From Welwitschia mirabilis (Eukaryota; Gnetophyta; Gnetopsida; Welwitschiales), in assembly GCA_051453625.1 (NCBI GenBank), contig JBOZIK010000001.1, positions 154,080,037 through 154,144,036 of the forward strand: a DNA stretch of 64,000 nucleotides, written 5' to 3'. Shown here one piece after another: positions 1 through 9,930 of the stretch. Position numbers and translations under genes: made by a program. Within the stretch, counting starts at the first letter, position 1; the number at the start of each line of letters is the position of its first letter. The notes under the pieces were generated by a model, which searched no databases, was not told the origin of the DNA, and saw only the letters and a program-made list of their open reading frames with translations.

Positions 1-205
1 CCTGTCGGTCTTGTCCCTTTGTTTGGCTTTCCATGAATAGCAGTCCTTTTGTCTGTATCCCTTTTTCTTGCAAAACCAGCATTCCATACTTCTGGTTTTT
101 GGCAAGTCTCAGGTTCAAATCTCCCCATCGATCCACATGCCAAGTGCTCACATGAACCAGGAAGGCACCAGAGAGACTCAAACCCGAGACCTGCCAACAA
201 CCTTG

Positions 206-217
206 GCTCTGATACCA
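206..217 (-). other. Primer-binding site (initiator Met tRNA)
   Basis: On the minus strand the 12 bases read TGGTATCAGAGC, the standard plant retroelement PBS complementary to the 3' end of initiator methionine tRNA. It lies two bases inside the LTR end at 220. Confidence 0.85.
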
Positions 218-219
218 AT

Positions 220-334
220 TGTTGGGCCCTTTACCATCACACCAAAAGCCATCACTAGTAGTGGAATCTGGTAAACTGGAACCCATCGTATTAACCCACT
301 TGTCGGACTAAGCATGGGGACCGCATACCCAACA
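220..334 (-). repeat. 115-bp LTR of the miniature element
   Basis: The ends form a 7-bp inverted pair, TGTTGGG and CCCAACA, the usual TG...CA termini of LTRs. A purine tract (GGGGGAGA on the minus strand, about 337-345) sits just outside one end and the primer-binding site just outside the other, which fixes orientation and both boundaries. Confidence 0.8.
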
Positions 335-418
335 ATCTCCCCCTCGATCCACATGCCAAGTGCTCACATGAACAGGGAAGGCACCAGGGAGACTCGAACC
401 CGAGACCTGCCAACAACC

Positions 419-887
419 NNNNNNNNNNNNNNNNNNNNNNNNNNNNNNNNNNNNNNNNNNNNNNNNNNNNNNNNNNNNNNNNNNNNNNNNNNNNNNNNNN
501 NNNNNNNNNNNNNNNNNNNNNNNNNNNNNNNNNNNNNNNNNNNNNNNNNNNNNNNNNNNNNNNNNNNNNNNNNNNNNNNNNNNNNNNNNNNNNNNNNNNN
601 NNNNNNNNNNNNNNNNNNNNNNNNNNNNNNNNNNNNNNNNNNNNNNNNNNNNNNNNNNNNNNNNNNNNNNNNNNNNNNNNNNNNNNNNNNNNNNNNNNNN
701 NNNNNNNNNNNNNNNNNNNNNNNNNNNNNNNNNNNNNNNNNNNNNNNNNNNNNNNNNNNNNNNNNNNNNNNNNNNNNNNNNNNNNNNNNNNNNNNNNNNN
801 NNNNNNNNNNNNNNNNNNNNNNNNNNNNNNNNNNNNNNNNNNNNNNNNNNNNNNNNNNNNNNNNNNNNNNNNNNNNNNNNNNNNNNN
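419..887. other. Assembly gap (469 N)
   Basis: No sequence. The gap starts inside the second internal copy of the miniature element, so tandem copies of that element are the likely cause of the break. Confidence 0.95.
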
Positions 888-1262
888 TTATGATTAATGA
901 ATTTGCTAATAGATGTAAAAGTGGCATATGAAAGTCTTAATGAAAATACTGCATGGAACCGAAAAGTGAAAATTTTTTATTACATCCATAGAGATCTTAG
1001 GTGTTTATTGGACCAAAAAAAAATGTGCATGGCATGTGCTTGAAAGATTTCATCTATAAAATTATCAGGAATTCTAGAGAGAACTTGAAATCGATCACCC
1101 AAATTATGAGATTTGATGTTCCATTTCTTCCATAAGCTACTACTTANNNNNNNNNNTTCATTTTCAATATCATTCTGGTCACAAAGCAGACATGTCTACT
1201 CCTCTCAAGGAATTTGAAGCTATCTACCTGTTTCATTCCTAAAATACGAGATCACATTCTTG
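888..1262 (-). pseudogene. Decayed coding remnant, possibly LINE tail
   Basis: Read on the minus strand, this stretch gives several long open segments in shifting frames, among them CLLCDQNDIENE, which resembles the start of the zinc-binding domain at the end of LINE reverse transcriptases, and WKKWNIKSHNLGDRFQVL further on. A 10-N gap (1147-1156) interrupts it. I cannot assign a family with certainty; the LINE reading rests on one short motif. Confidence 0.25.
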
Positions 1263-1760
1263 CGATATAACTATGAATCCACAGACAGAGGGATAGAACC
1301 ACTTATTTAAGTTGTCTTTGTAAAAATGACTCCACTAATATTGTTTAAATAAAATTGCTTCTTTTCTAATATTTTTCCCAAATTGTTTCAAGTGCCTTTT
1401 GTTTTATTATTGTTTGAAATTCTTTAGGACCGTAATAAAAAATTTATTCTTGAATGTTTGTTTGGAAGCTAAATCTCTGTAATTTACAGGAAACTATTTT
1501 TTAAAAAAACAATGAAATTATAATTTGTGAACATATTTAATTCTAACTTCTACAAAATTGTGTTTGGAAACAAAAATGGAAGATGCAATGGTTACTTATG
1601 TCAGAAGTAATGGCCATTTGAAACTAGTAACATGAAAAATAGAGCTGTGGCATGCATCATGGTGTTCATCAAAGAGAGAGGTCTGCCAAATCTTATATTC
1701 CACTAAGTCCTTATACTATGATTCCTCTCAAGTGGAAACCTTTTAAAATGAAGAATAAAG

Positions 1761-1862
1761 ATCGGGTCAGAATCCTTCAGACAATTCCCAGGTTCAATAA
1801 CATCACTGTTAAATCGGGTCAGAATCCTTAAGACAATTCCGAGGTTCAATAACATCACTGTT
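1761..1862. repeat. 52-bp tandem duplication
   Basis: Two adjacent copies of a 50-52 bp unit beginning ATCGGGTCAGAATCCTT and ending CATCACTGTT (1761-1812, 1813-1862), differing at only a few positions, so the duplication is recent relative to the surrounding decay. Confidence 0.9.
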
Positions 1863-2134
1863 CTAATCTCACACAATCCTATAAAAATAACACATATATA
1901 TTACCAGTAGTTCAACTGAGACAAAAGTACTGAAGCAACCCCCCGCCCACCTGCAAAAAAAGAAGAAAAGAAAACACAGTGGTCCTATGTACCCTTTTGC
2001 AAAAACAGAAAAGGAAAAATAGTATTTACACTAAACTGACAGAGATTATCTGGACATTCTCAAGGTCTATTCAGTGGTCCTATTATAAATCAGCGCAATT
2101 AGCTAGGGAGCTGTCCATTGGATAACAGAAAAGC

Positions 2135-2250
2135 CGTTTCAACTTCAAAATGATTTGGTTCAACTTCAAAGTGAGATGGTTCAACTTCAAAATGAGGGGC
2201 CATCACTTTATTATTGAATAGGATGAAACTTTATTATTGAATAGGATGAA
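2135..2250. repeat. Two adjoining minisatellites
   Basis: Three diverged copies of a roughly 21-bp unit around TTCAACTTCAAAATGA (about 2137-2197) are followed directly by two identical 23-bp copies of ACTTTATTATTGAATAGG... (2205-2227, 2228-2250). Confidence 0.85.
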
Positions 2251-3254
2251 AGTTTATTAAATACACCTTACATCCTTTACCAGTTAAAGAAAAGTCAGTT
2301 TTAGTAAATGGTCTTTCATAGTATTTTTGGCTTCTTCTCTTTCCTGGATTGATTTTAATCTACCGAAATTTTTTAGGTAAACGAATATTCGAGTTTTCGT
2401 TTATTGGCAATGGCGCATGCTTCTAAAGTCTCACTATGGCAGTTGTGGGAATGTTAAAAATATCCATGAAAGGTCGGCAGATGCCTATAGAAAATCTTGA
2501 GAGCTTTCATGTCACAATTCACGGGCGACGAAATAGAGCCACGATGATCAAACTTTGGTGTAATGGTAAACAGATAAACATAATTCCAATAGGACCTTAT
2601 GAATTGAAATATTCTTAGCAAAAACAGCAGGCTAGAAAGTCAAGAAAGAAAACCATAGACTTGCAATCATTAGGTCACTTGGCCGTTCTGAAGCACATTT
2701 TCCTGGGTTCACTATCAACGTAGTTGTCTTGATCTAAAATTCGTGACCGTCTTTTGAAAGCAGAAAAATGACTATATATCAAGAAACTGGCATATTCTAT
2801 TTGTTTATAACTTTTTTGGGATAAATATGCAATCTCTTAGCCAAAATAATAAACATATTTGTGAAAAACAAAGGAAAATCAGTGATTTAATGGCCTTCCA
2901 GAAGAGCTCGTACTAGCAAAAAATCAAGAAGTTTAAATCGAAACAGTAATATTCAAATGTCTCGAGGAATGGTAAAGCTTCTACAAATAAAATTTAATAC
3001 GACGAAAACAGAAATATCAATAATCGAATAGGAAAGATTCACACATGAAAGGTAAAATCCATTCTCCATTGACTCACGTAAGAAAGCAGAGGTTGGTTTC
3101 TCTCCGGCGTGATACGATACAAAAGAAGAAAAAGTAAATAAAAATTATCAAGAAACCCAATCCTCTAGAATGGTCCTACAACGGATCAAGAGCTGGAAAC
3201 CCTTCCGCCAAAGAAGAATACAAAGAAAGGAATGAAGAAAGGCGAATGTCTTAC

Positions 3255-3562
3255 GCTTGGATAAAAGCTTTGAGAAAAAAAGAATCCTGCGCCACATAGT
3301 GCCGAAAGGAATCACGGTTGAGCGTACCAGCGCCCAAGGCCACAACAAAGGGATTGTACAGCGCCAGAAAAGCCTCATTCTCGTATTTCACCCACAGTTT
3401 TTTGGCGAATCCCGTTTCTTGAGCAACTCCCATGGCGAAACCACGCACTCTGCAATTAAACCCTAACCCCGACCTTAGCACTTCAATTCCGACGGATCTG
3501 GAAGACTCCAAGCGCGGAATCAATACATGCCGCACAGCAACGACACGCCAAAAACAAGACAT
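3255..3562 (-). CDS. TH2: TH2-like TENA/thiaminase-II-fold protein, exon 1
   Basis: Residues about 43-102 match the N-terminal part of the TENA/THI-4 fold: AKKLWVKYENEAFLALYNPF, then TLNRDSFRHYVAQDSFFLKAF. In plants this domain is the N-terminal half of TH2, a bifunctional protein with a HAD phosphatase half that releases free thiamin from thiamin monophosphate in mitochondria and salvages pyrimidine breakdown products. The exon ends at a good donor, AAGC|GTAAGA, after FIQA, where the family continues. The first ATG (3562) gives an Arg-rich leader of about 40 residues without acidic clusters at the front, fitting a mitochondrial presequence. A second in-frame ATG at 3433 sits in a GCCATGG context and would give a form without the leader. 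Remaining exons are not visible between 888 and 3254; they may be lost, in gaps, or beyond the left edge. This is the only convincing host gene in the window. Confidence 0.8.
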
Positions 3563-4350
3563 TATGAAAAACCGAATGAAATTCAATACGCGATCCGCAG
3601 ATCTTCAAACCCTTACCCTTTGAACAGATGTTCTGTACCAAAAGTGGCCCGACTTCAATCCGATCAAAAGGCGGGAGGGAGCTAAAGACCAGAAAGAGAC
3701 GTCAAACAACACCAATTGGAACTACGATTGGGGTGGACTCGTCGACCAAAGCAGACCAGATTTGAAGAATGAACGAAACAGAGATCTGAAAGCGGATGAG
3801 AAACGGCTTCCTTTAGTCTGTTAAAGTGGATAATAGCGGGACATGGGGCTTAAGCCTATGCCTCGGATGATGACGTTAATGATTTGCACTATTTCTCATC
3901 CTTCGCAGGCGGAGCAAAACTTTACGCGACCGGAACCCTAACCGGAGCGAATCTTCTTTCTTCCTTTTGTCTTGACATTTGCTGGCGTGGACTTGTGTCT
4001 GCATTTCCATCAATGGAAACTGCAGATGGAAATGGAAATGGAATTGAATTAGATGATGAATGACGCAGTAATTAGCATTTGTATATTCCGCCGCACGCAT
4101 CCAATCTTGTCTCTCTTTTTCTTCGTCCGTAACCGTACACTTTGCCTCTGCTTTTGCGTCCTGTTTGAAGCGACCCGGTCCCTTGGAAGCCCTCTGCAAT
4201 TCTTCTCTTGGTTTCTTCCCTTTTGTTTATTCTATCCGCGAATTTAGGAAGCCTCGAACTTTCTGATTACGGGATGGTCACGCATGTGGTTTCGCAGGCC
4301 TGCATGCATGCATCCCCGTTCACCATGGTGGGCATGCACGATCCATGTCG
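3563..4350 (-). promoter_or_regulatory. Upstream region / 5' UTR of TH2
   Basis: Visibly GC-richer than everything around it except the exon, and without repeat signatures, as expected for the 5' flank of a functional gene. On the minus strand a 107-codon ATG frame (4199-3876) rich in charged residues lies in it; I do not recognise it and treat it as probable UTR or chance. No convincing TATA box was found close to the start, so the transcription start is not placed. Confidence 0.5.
4281..4347. promoter_or_regulatory. Cluster of CATGCA (RY-type) motifs
   Basis: Overlapping CATGCATGCAT at 4302-4312 and GCATGCAC at 4332-4339, with two more CATG cores nearby. CATGCA is the RY element bound by plant B3 factors such as ABI3/FUS3. 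The cluster lies about 750 bp upstream of the TH2 start. Presence of the motif is seen; regulatory use is inference. Confidence 0.35.
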
Positions 4351-5365
4351 GTGACATCCCTCATCTTTGTCATCCCCATTTTAATAAATTAACTTTATTT
4401 TAAGAAAGATGATTTTCTGTTAAAAGTAAGGTGGTTTTCTTCTGTTAAAAAATATTGTAGAACACTCGTAAAGTTAATGGAGGATTTTAGCTTTGGGAGG
4501 TTTCCCAAACTCCAAGGTACTCAATATCTTGGACTCTCCTTGTATATCAGCATTTATTTTTATAAGATATCTTGGAAATTCATTTTATGAGGATGTTTAG
4601 GTGAGTAAAACGATATGGGTTAAAGCAGTAAGCTTCATAACAGATCAATTTTGGTGGTGAATTAAGGATAAGTTGGACTTGTAGCAATTAATCATTCTAC
4701 TGGTTTAGCATGTCACCACCATTTTAATTATTAAGCGTGTCCCCTATACCATCACTCAAGATGTAACTATCATTAGAGATGGAAATAACTTAGCACAAAG
4801 TTTTCTCAATAAGTGTCTTGAGAATGTCAATCCAAGCTTGAATGTTTAGTTAACCCTATGTAGCCCTCTAGTAAAGGAGCCATATAAGGTTTGGGTGTTG
4901 GATCATTACTTATTAAACATCCTGTCATAATGAATCATTCGAAACAATATAGAAAGATTAATTCAAAATTAACCCACCATGAAAAGAAGCAATGGAAGCA
5001 AATTTCTATGAGTTTGTCAAAATGTCCATCCATGTGAAGTTATATGAGCCCACTATTTAGTTAGTTTATATAAGTCACTTGTCATTTATGTACAATCCCA
5101 TTATTTAAAATGGCTAAGCATGAAGTATTGAAATTCTAAAAATATTTTGAGGATACATTCGTTTGCATGAGAACTGTAATTAAATTTTATCTTGTTATGT
5201 ATTTACAGTACCACATATAAGATAATGTTGTCATATAATGATGAATTAAGAAAACACTACTATCAGTAAACAGAAGTTAATTATAAGAAGTGTAATCTAT
5301 AATAGTTAAACTTCAATCAATAAAAGATAAGAAGATTTAGAGAATAAAATGCAGTTGATATCATC
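4351..5365. other. AT-rich sequence without recognisable features
   Basis: The base composition drops sharply at about 4,360. No frame longer than a few tens of codons resembles a protein, and no repeat termini were found. Confidence 0.6.
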
Positions 5366-5860
5366 TACCAAGGCATAACTATAGGAAATTGCAATGAGCA
5401 AGAGAGCAAGAGAGAGAAAGCCAAAATCAGAAACCCTTAAATCATCTTTCAAAAAAAAAAAAATTATTTCTTGTGTTTATTATGACAATGAAGCTTGTTT
5501 TATAAGCACACCTAATTTAGATTTCCACTACAGTTTTTATCTTTCCCAAGTGTAGTCCCATGATGTCACTTATTAATGCCTTAGCAATCTATCCTCAACA
5601 TGGAAATACACTCTCTTTTAAGAAATTTAGAGTGCCTATAAGGAAAATCTTAAGAATGTAACATACAGCATGTGAGGAAACCACTTTGTTTTAGAAGTAG
5701 TCAATTTACTGCTACAAAACCCATAGCANNNNNNNNNNTAAGACTCTAGGGCACATTACACATCCCATAAGGCTAGGATAATATGTACTACACAATCCAT
5801 AATATTAGGTCAAAATTGTACTACACATCCATACTACTAGGATAGATATTGGCTTTGAGT
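5366..5860 (-). repeat. Copia-1 3' LTR
   Basis: Shares with 12725-13435 the segments around CAATGAG(C/T)AAGAGAG, the AAGCACACCTAATT block, TTTCCCAAGTGTAGT, and the GTACTACACAATCC block, in the same order. Its distal (U3) end contains three copies of a roughly 33-bp unit starting (G)TACTACACATCC (about 5756-5850). A 10-N gap lies at 5729-5738. Boundaries are approximate. Confidence 0.7.
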
Positions 5861-5939
5861 AAAGACTCAACAAGCCAAATGAAGCCCGATGTAACTTAAT
5901 ATCATTTCAAACTAGGATTAGAACTATTAGAAACTATCT

Positions 5940-8900
5940 TAACTAAGTGGTTTCATCAGGATATTAGTGGTTTGCTCGGTAGTTAAATAATAAATAGGTA
6001 TAATAACTTTATTTTGTAGGAATTCCTTTATTGTGTGGACCCCAACACGAAAGTGTTTTGTCTTGTCATAATGCACTAGATCTTTTGCTATGCAAATTGT
6101 TGACTAATTATTGATGAAGAGCTCTGTTGCCTTGTGATTTAAGTTCACTACCTTTAATAATTTTTTTAGCCTTTCGATCTCTTTGCATGCCTTAAAAGTA
6201 GTTATGTATTCTGCCTTGGCAAAATTCTGTGCTATAGTTTTTTAATGCTTTGATCGCCGAGACAAGAACATAATATATCCTAATGTTGACAATGATGTAT
6301 CAATTTTTTTAGTAAAATCAGAATTAGAGTATGCCTTTAAGATAAATTGAGAGTTTCTCTTACGTGTTAAACCTTTTTTTTTTTGTTTTCTTTAAGTATC
6401 GCGATACTCTCTTAGCAGTGTTCATATGACTAGTTTTTGGCACATGAAAATATCTTGATAGTACACCAATGATACATGATATATTTGGTCTAGTGTTGGT
6501 TACATATATTAGACTTCCTATTATTCTTTTGTATTTAGTCTCATGTGTAGGTTTTGAGTCTTTATTAACAAATATCTTGACATTTTCTAATCCAAAATTT
6601 TGAATCAGATCTTCGATGTACTTCTTTTGAGTTAGAAATATTTAATCCTTCTTCTGAATGATTTCTACACTAAGATAGAATCTTTACCAATTCAACCAAA
6701 AAAAAAAATTTAATGCCTCATTTAGATCAGATTTTCTCCTTTTAACATTAACTTCATTGCTTTTAGTAATTAGCGTTTCATCTACATATACAACTTTATA
6801 TGTAGATTTATCTCCATTAGATTTAATGGATAATGTTGTATCAATATCTTAACAGTCACACAACCTAGATCCAATGGTGTTCAAATAATTTTCAAGCTTA
6901 GTGAACGATGCTCTTGGTGCTTCTTTTAGCCCCAATAGAGACTTTATCAGTCTACGAATCTCCTATTCTTACCCTTCCATTTTGAACCCTTTTTGCTACA
7001 TCATGTAGATATCTTCTTTTAAGTCTCTATGAAGGAAGGCAACCTTTATATTCAATTAATGTATCTTCCATCCTTTTTGTGTTGCTAAAGTAATCATTGT
7101 CCTAATGGTAGCTCATCTTATTATTGATGTGAAGACTTCATCATAAGTCCTCTTTTTTGTCATAGGCCTATAGCAATAACTTAGTTTTATTTCATTCAAG
7201 GATGTTGTCCACACTATACTTCTTACGAAAAACTCATTTGTTAGGTAATGCAGTATGTCCTAGCAGAAGATCGACAACTCCCAAATACTATTTTCAGTAA
7301 GTATATCATATTTTTCTTTCATAGATTTTATCTAGTAATCATGTTGAATAACATCTTTAAATCAAGTTAGCTCACCATCAAAGGTTAAATGAAGCTCATC
7401 ATCATCCTCAACAGATATATGTGAGCTTTTCTTAGTTCTAGTTTTGCCCTTTTCATCATCACAAACATTTTGTATAATAGGTTCTAACTTAGTATTTCAT
7501 CTTTAGATGTGGGTATTATCGGCATTCTTGATAAGAGTATTTAATGAGTTGCTACTGGAAGCATGCTCATAAGCGCTAGGTTCACAAAATTGCTCAACTC
7601 CTATAGGTTGTAATGTCAATGTCCTAATTTAACTAGAGGGATTTATAGCATTAGTGAACACATCTATCCCCTCAAACATAGGATATTAAGCATCTAGAAT
7701 TATTTCTGAATGTAACGAAGAATGAATCTTAAAAGGATTCAACTGAGAATCATTCTGTGAGTTTTCTGAAAATATAACATTATGAGAGATAATGATTTTT
7801 CAATTATCAAGAAGGTATATATGATTTTATTTTTCCATCTAATTGATAACCAATAAATATGTCAATATGAGCCTGTGCATCAAGTGTATTACAATGTTGA
7901 CTGGGGACAAACACATGAAGATGTTAAAGTGTTAGCTTGTAATCATAACAGTTTTCAATAAGAGAGACACCCTTTTCAGCAAAACATCCAATCTATAGTA
8001 CTCATAGCTTCACCCTAGAGATAGATTTTACAACCATGAAAATACATCATAAATTAGGGCATATCTATGATGGTTCGATTAAACTTTTTGAAAACTCTAT
8101 TTTGTTAGGGTGTTCCTAAATAAGAATTTAGATGTCAAGTGCCTTTTAAAGTGAGGTAGTTCTTAAATTCTACAGTTGTATATTTGTCACCATTATCTAA
8201 TTGGAAATATTTTATCTTACATTTTGATTCCTTTTCCACTTTTTCCTTAAAAACTTTAAATATTTTCAAAGCATGAGATTTTGAAGTTATAAAGTACACC
8301 CATGACATTTACTCATAGTTATCAATCAATGAGATAAAATAATAAAAGCCTGAGGGTGTAAACACTAGTATTGGATTATAAAGTTCACTATGAATGAGCA
8401 AAAGTTTGTGATTAGCCTACCATTTTCTTGGTGAAAAATGCTACAGAGTTACTTTACCCATTATGCATGCTTCACAATCTAGAAAATCTTGTAGAATGGA
8501 TAGACGAAGTTGATGACCATTCTCACGCACTGCATTCAATGTACAGACAATAGGATTTTTTAGTCAAGCATGCCACGATAATGAGGGAGAAATGTCGTCT
8601 TATGAAGTAGTGCATAGAATGTCTTACATCGTAATAAGTCCTTGAAGATGTATAAGCTCTCAATCCTTGTAGCCCTTCATGATAATATTCTGAACATTAT
8701 TATAAATATTAATTAATCTCTTTATCATGAAATTAGAATGGTCTTCTCTCATAAAGATTATAAGTGAAATAAGATGAGAACTTAATGAAGGAACACATAG
8801 AACATTTGAATAGTTTATGAAGTAAAAGATGTTAAGTCAAGTATAGATAAATCATATTCTTCCACTGAAACTGGAGTTCTATTTGCTAAATAGACTTTAC

Positions 8901-9930
8901 TAAGCATTTCTTAAAAATCATCAAAAGAATTTTGCCTATAATTCATGTGTGTGATGGTACTACTACCAAGAATCCATGTTTCATCAAGAGGTTTATGTTG
9001 ATCATGTATACAAAATCATGAATTTGAAAGACATCATTAGATTCATAGCATTCAACATCTTTGAAAGAATCAGAATCCTTAGTGACTTCATTAGCCTAAG
9101 GTGTAGTTTGATCTTCTTTGAAGGTGTCATGCAAAAGTTGGTAGTATAACATTATCTTTCACAATGAAAGTAATTATTTTTTTTCCTTCTAAGTAGTAGT
9201 ATTAGTTTGAGTTGATTTCTTCTTTTGGTGAGTTTGACTACATTGAAGTGAAAATCCAATGATTTCTTTTGAGGAGCATTACCTTTATCATTCTACTTAT
9301 CTTTAGAAAGAAAGGATTTGCTTAAAAAATATTTAGTTTTTCAAGGTCCATGATAAGAATGAGAAAAGTTGAAAGCAGTATCATAGGATGAAGAGAGTAT
9401 GAAGTTAAACTAAGCTTCAATAATCATGATATCCTTACTAAGTGTGTCAAAGTTCATTTTAAGAATTTGCTCACTTTTATGTAATGACATACTACAAGTG
9501 TACAAGGATAGATCCTCTAAACAACCAAACCAAGTTGATATAATAAATACAAACTTGGTTTTGCAAGTCAATCTCAACTACTTTTACCTTGATGTCTATT
9601 ATCTATGTAATCAATTGTCTTATCTTTTCATTCTTATAATGCAAATTTTTAATGCTAGTGTTGAGATTGATGAGTTCCAAGTTATTCTTGGCGTAAAATG
9701 TATTCCACAAAGTACAAAAGTTGGTATAACTTGTCTAATTTTTATCAACAAACTTTTTCTATTGAGAAGCTAGTAATTTTGGCATAATCTCTATTAGTTT
9801 ACTATCAATAGCTCTCCAAGCATCTTCTTCATCTTGGTTCTGAATAGTTGCATGTGCTTTCTCAAATAAATCTTTGTTAAAACCATAAATATGCATAGTT
9901 AACATAAACTTCTTATGCCAAATCTGTTAT
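5940..9930 (-). pseudogene. Copia-1 gag-pol, decayed
   Basis: On the minus strand, from high to low coordinates: a gag helix region (DEEDAWRAIDSKLIEIMPK, about 9850-9790); a protease remnant near 8975 where the expected Asp-Ser-Gly reads Gly-Ser-Ser; the pre-integrase motif CEACIMGK near 8470; integrase core (SHALKIFKVFKEKVEKE and QLDNGDKYT, about 8330-8180); the reverse-transcriptase start NKWVFRKKYS near 7240; GLKEAPRASFTKLENYL near 6930; the catalytic box at 6788-6777, which reads YVDE in place of YVDD; and RNase H with LFINN and KTKHFRVGVHT near 6040. Stops include TAG where CAG (Gln) is usual, for example after IYMM. The element cannot encode working protein. Confidence 0.85.

Larger units (their letters stand above)
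119..418 (-). mobile_element. TRIM/SMART-like miniature LTR retrotransposon, tandem copies
   Basis: Two copies of an internal segment (119-219 and 335 to the gap at 419) flank one short LTR (220-334), giving a 216-bp period. On the minus strand the LTR runs TGTTGGG...CCCAACA (115 bp), is followed by a primer-binding site and preceded by a purine-rich tract. The internal part is only about 101 bp and holds no coding capacity. These dimensions match the smallest non-autonomous plant LTR elements (TRIM/SMART families), which move using proteins supplied by others. The internal segment also contains GGGTTCGAGTCTC, which resembles a pol III B box. The second copy runs into the N gap, so the array may be longer. 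The left copy lacks its outer LTR. Confidence 0.8.
1263..3140. other. Intergenic or intronic AT-rich sequence, no clear gene
   Basis: No recognisable coding region. This lies 3' of TH2 exon 1 on the minus strand and so could be its first intron; I found no second TH2 exon here (the expected acidic Asp-rich segment that follows in this family is absent). A 60-codon frame at 2436-2618 (+) begins with ATG but resembles nothing known to me and lies in unremarkable sequence. Two short tandem repeats are listed separately. Confidence 0.6.

Noticed and set aside
314-931. Long frames spanning 314-931 on both strands
   Set aside because: They consist mostly of N; only the short ends are real sequence, and these belong to the miniature LTR element.
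3257-3623. Plus-strand frames opposite the TH2 exon
   Set aside because: Shadows of the minus-strand exon; the minus strand has the TENA motif, a splice donor and a good start context.
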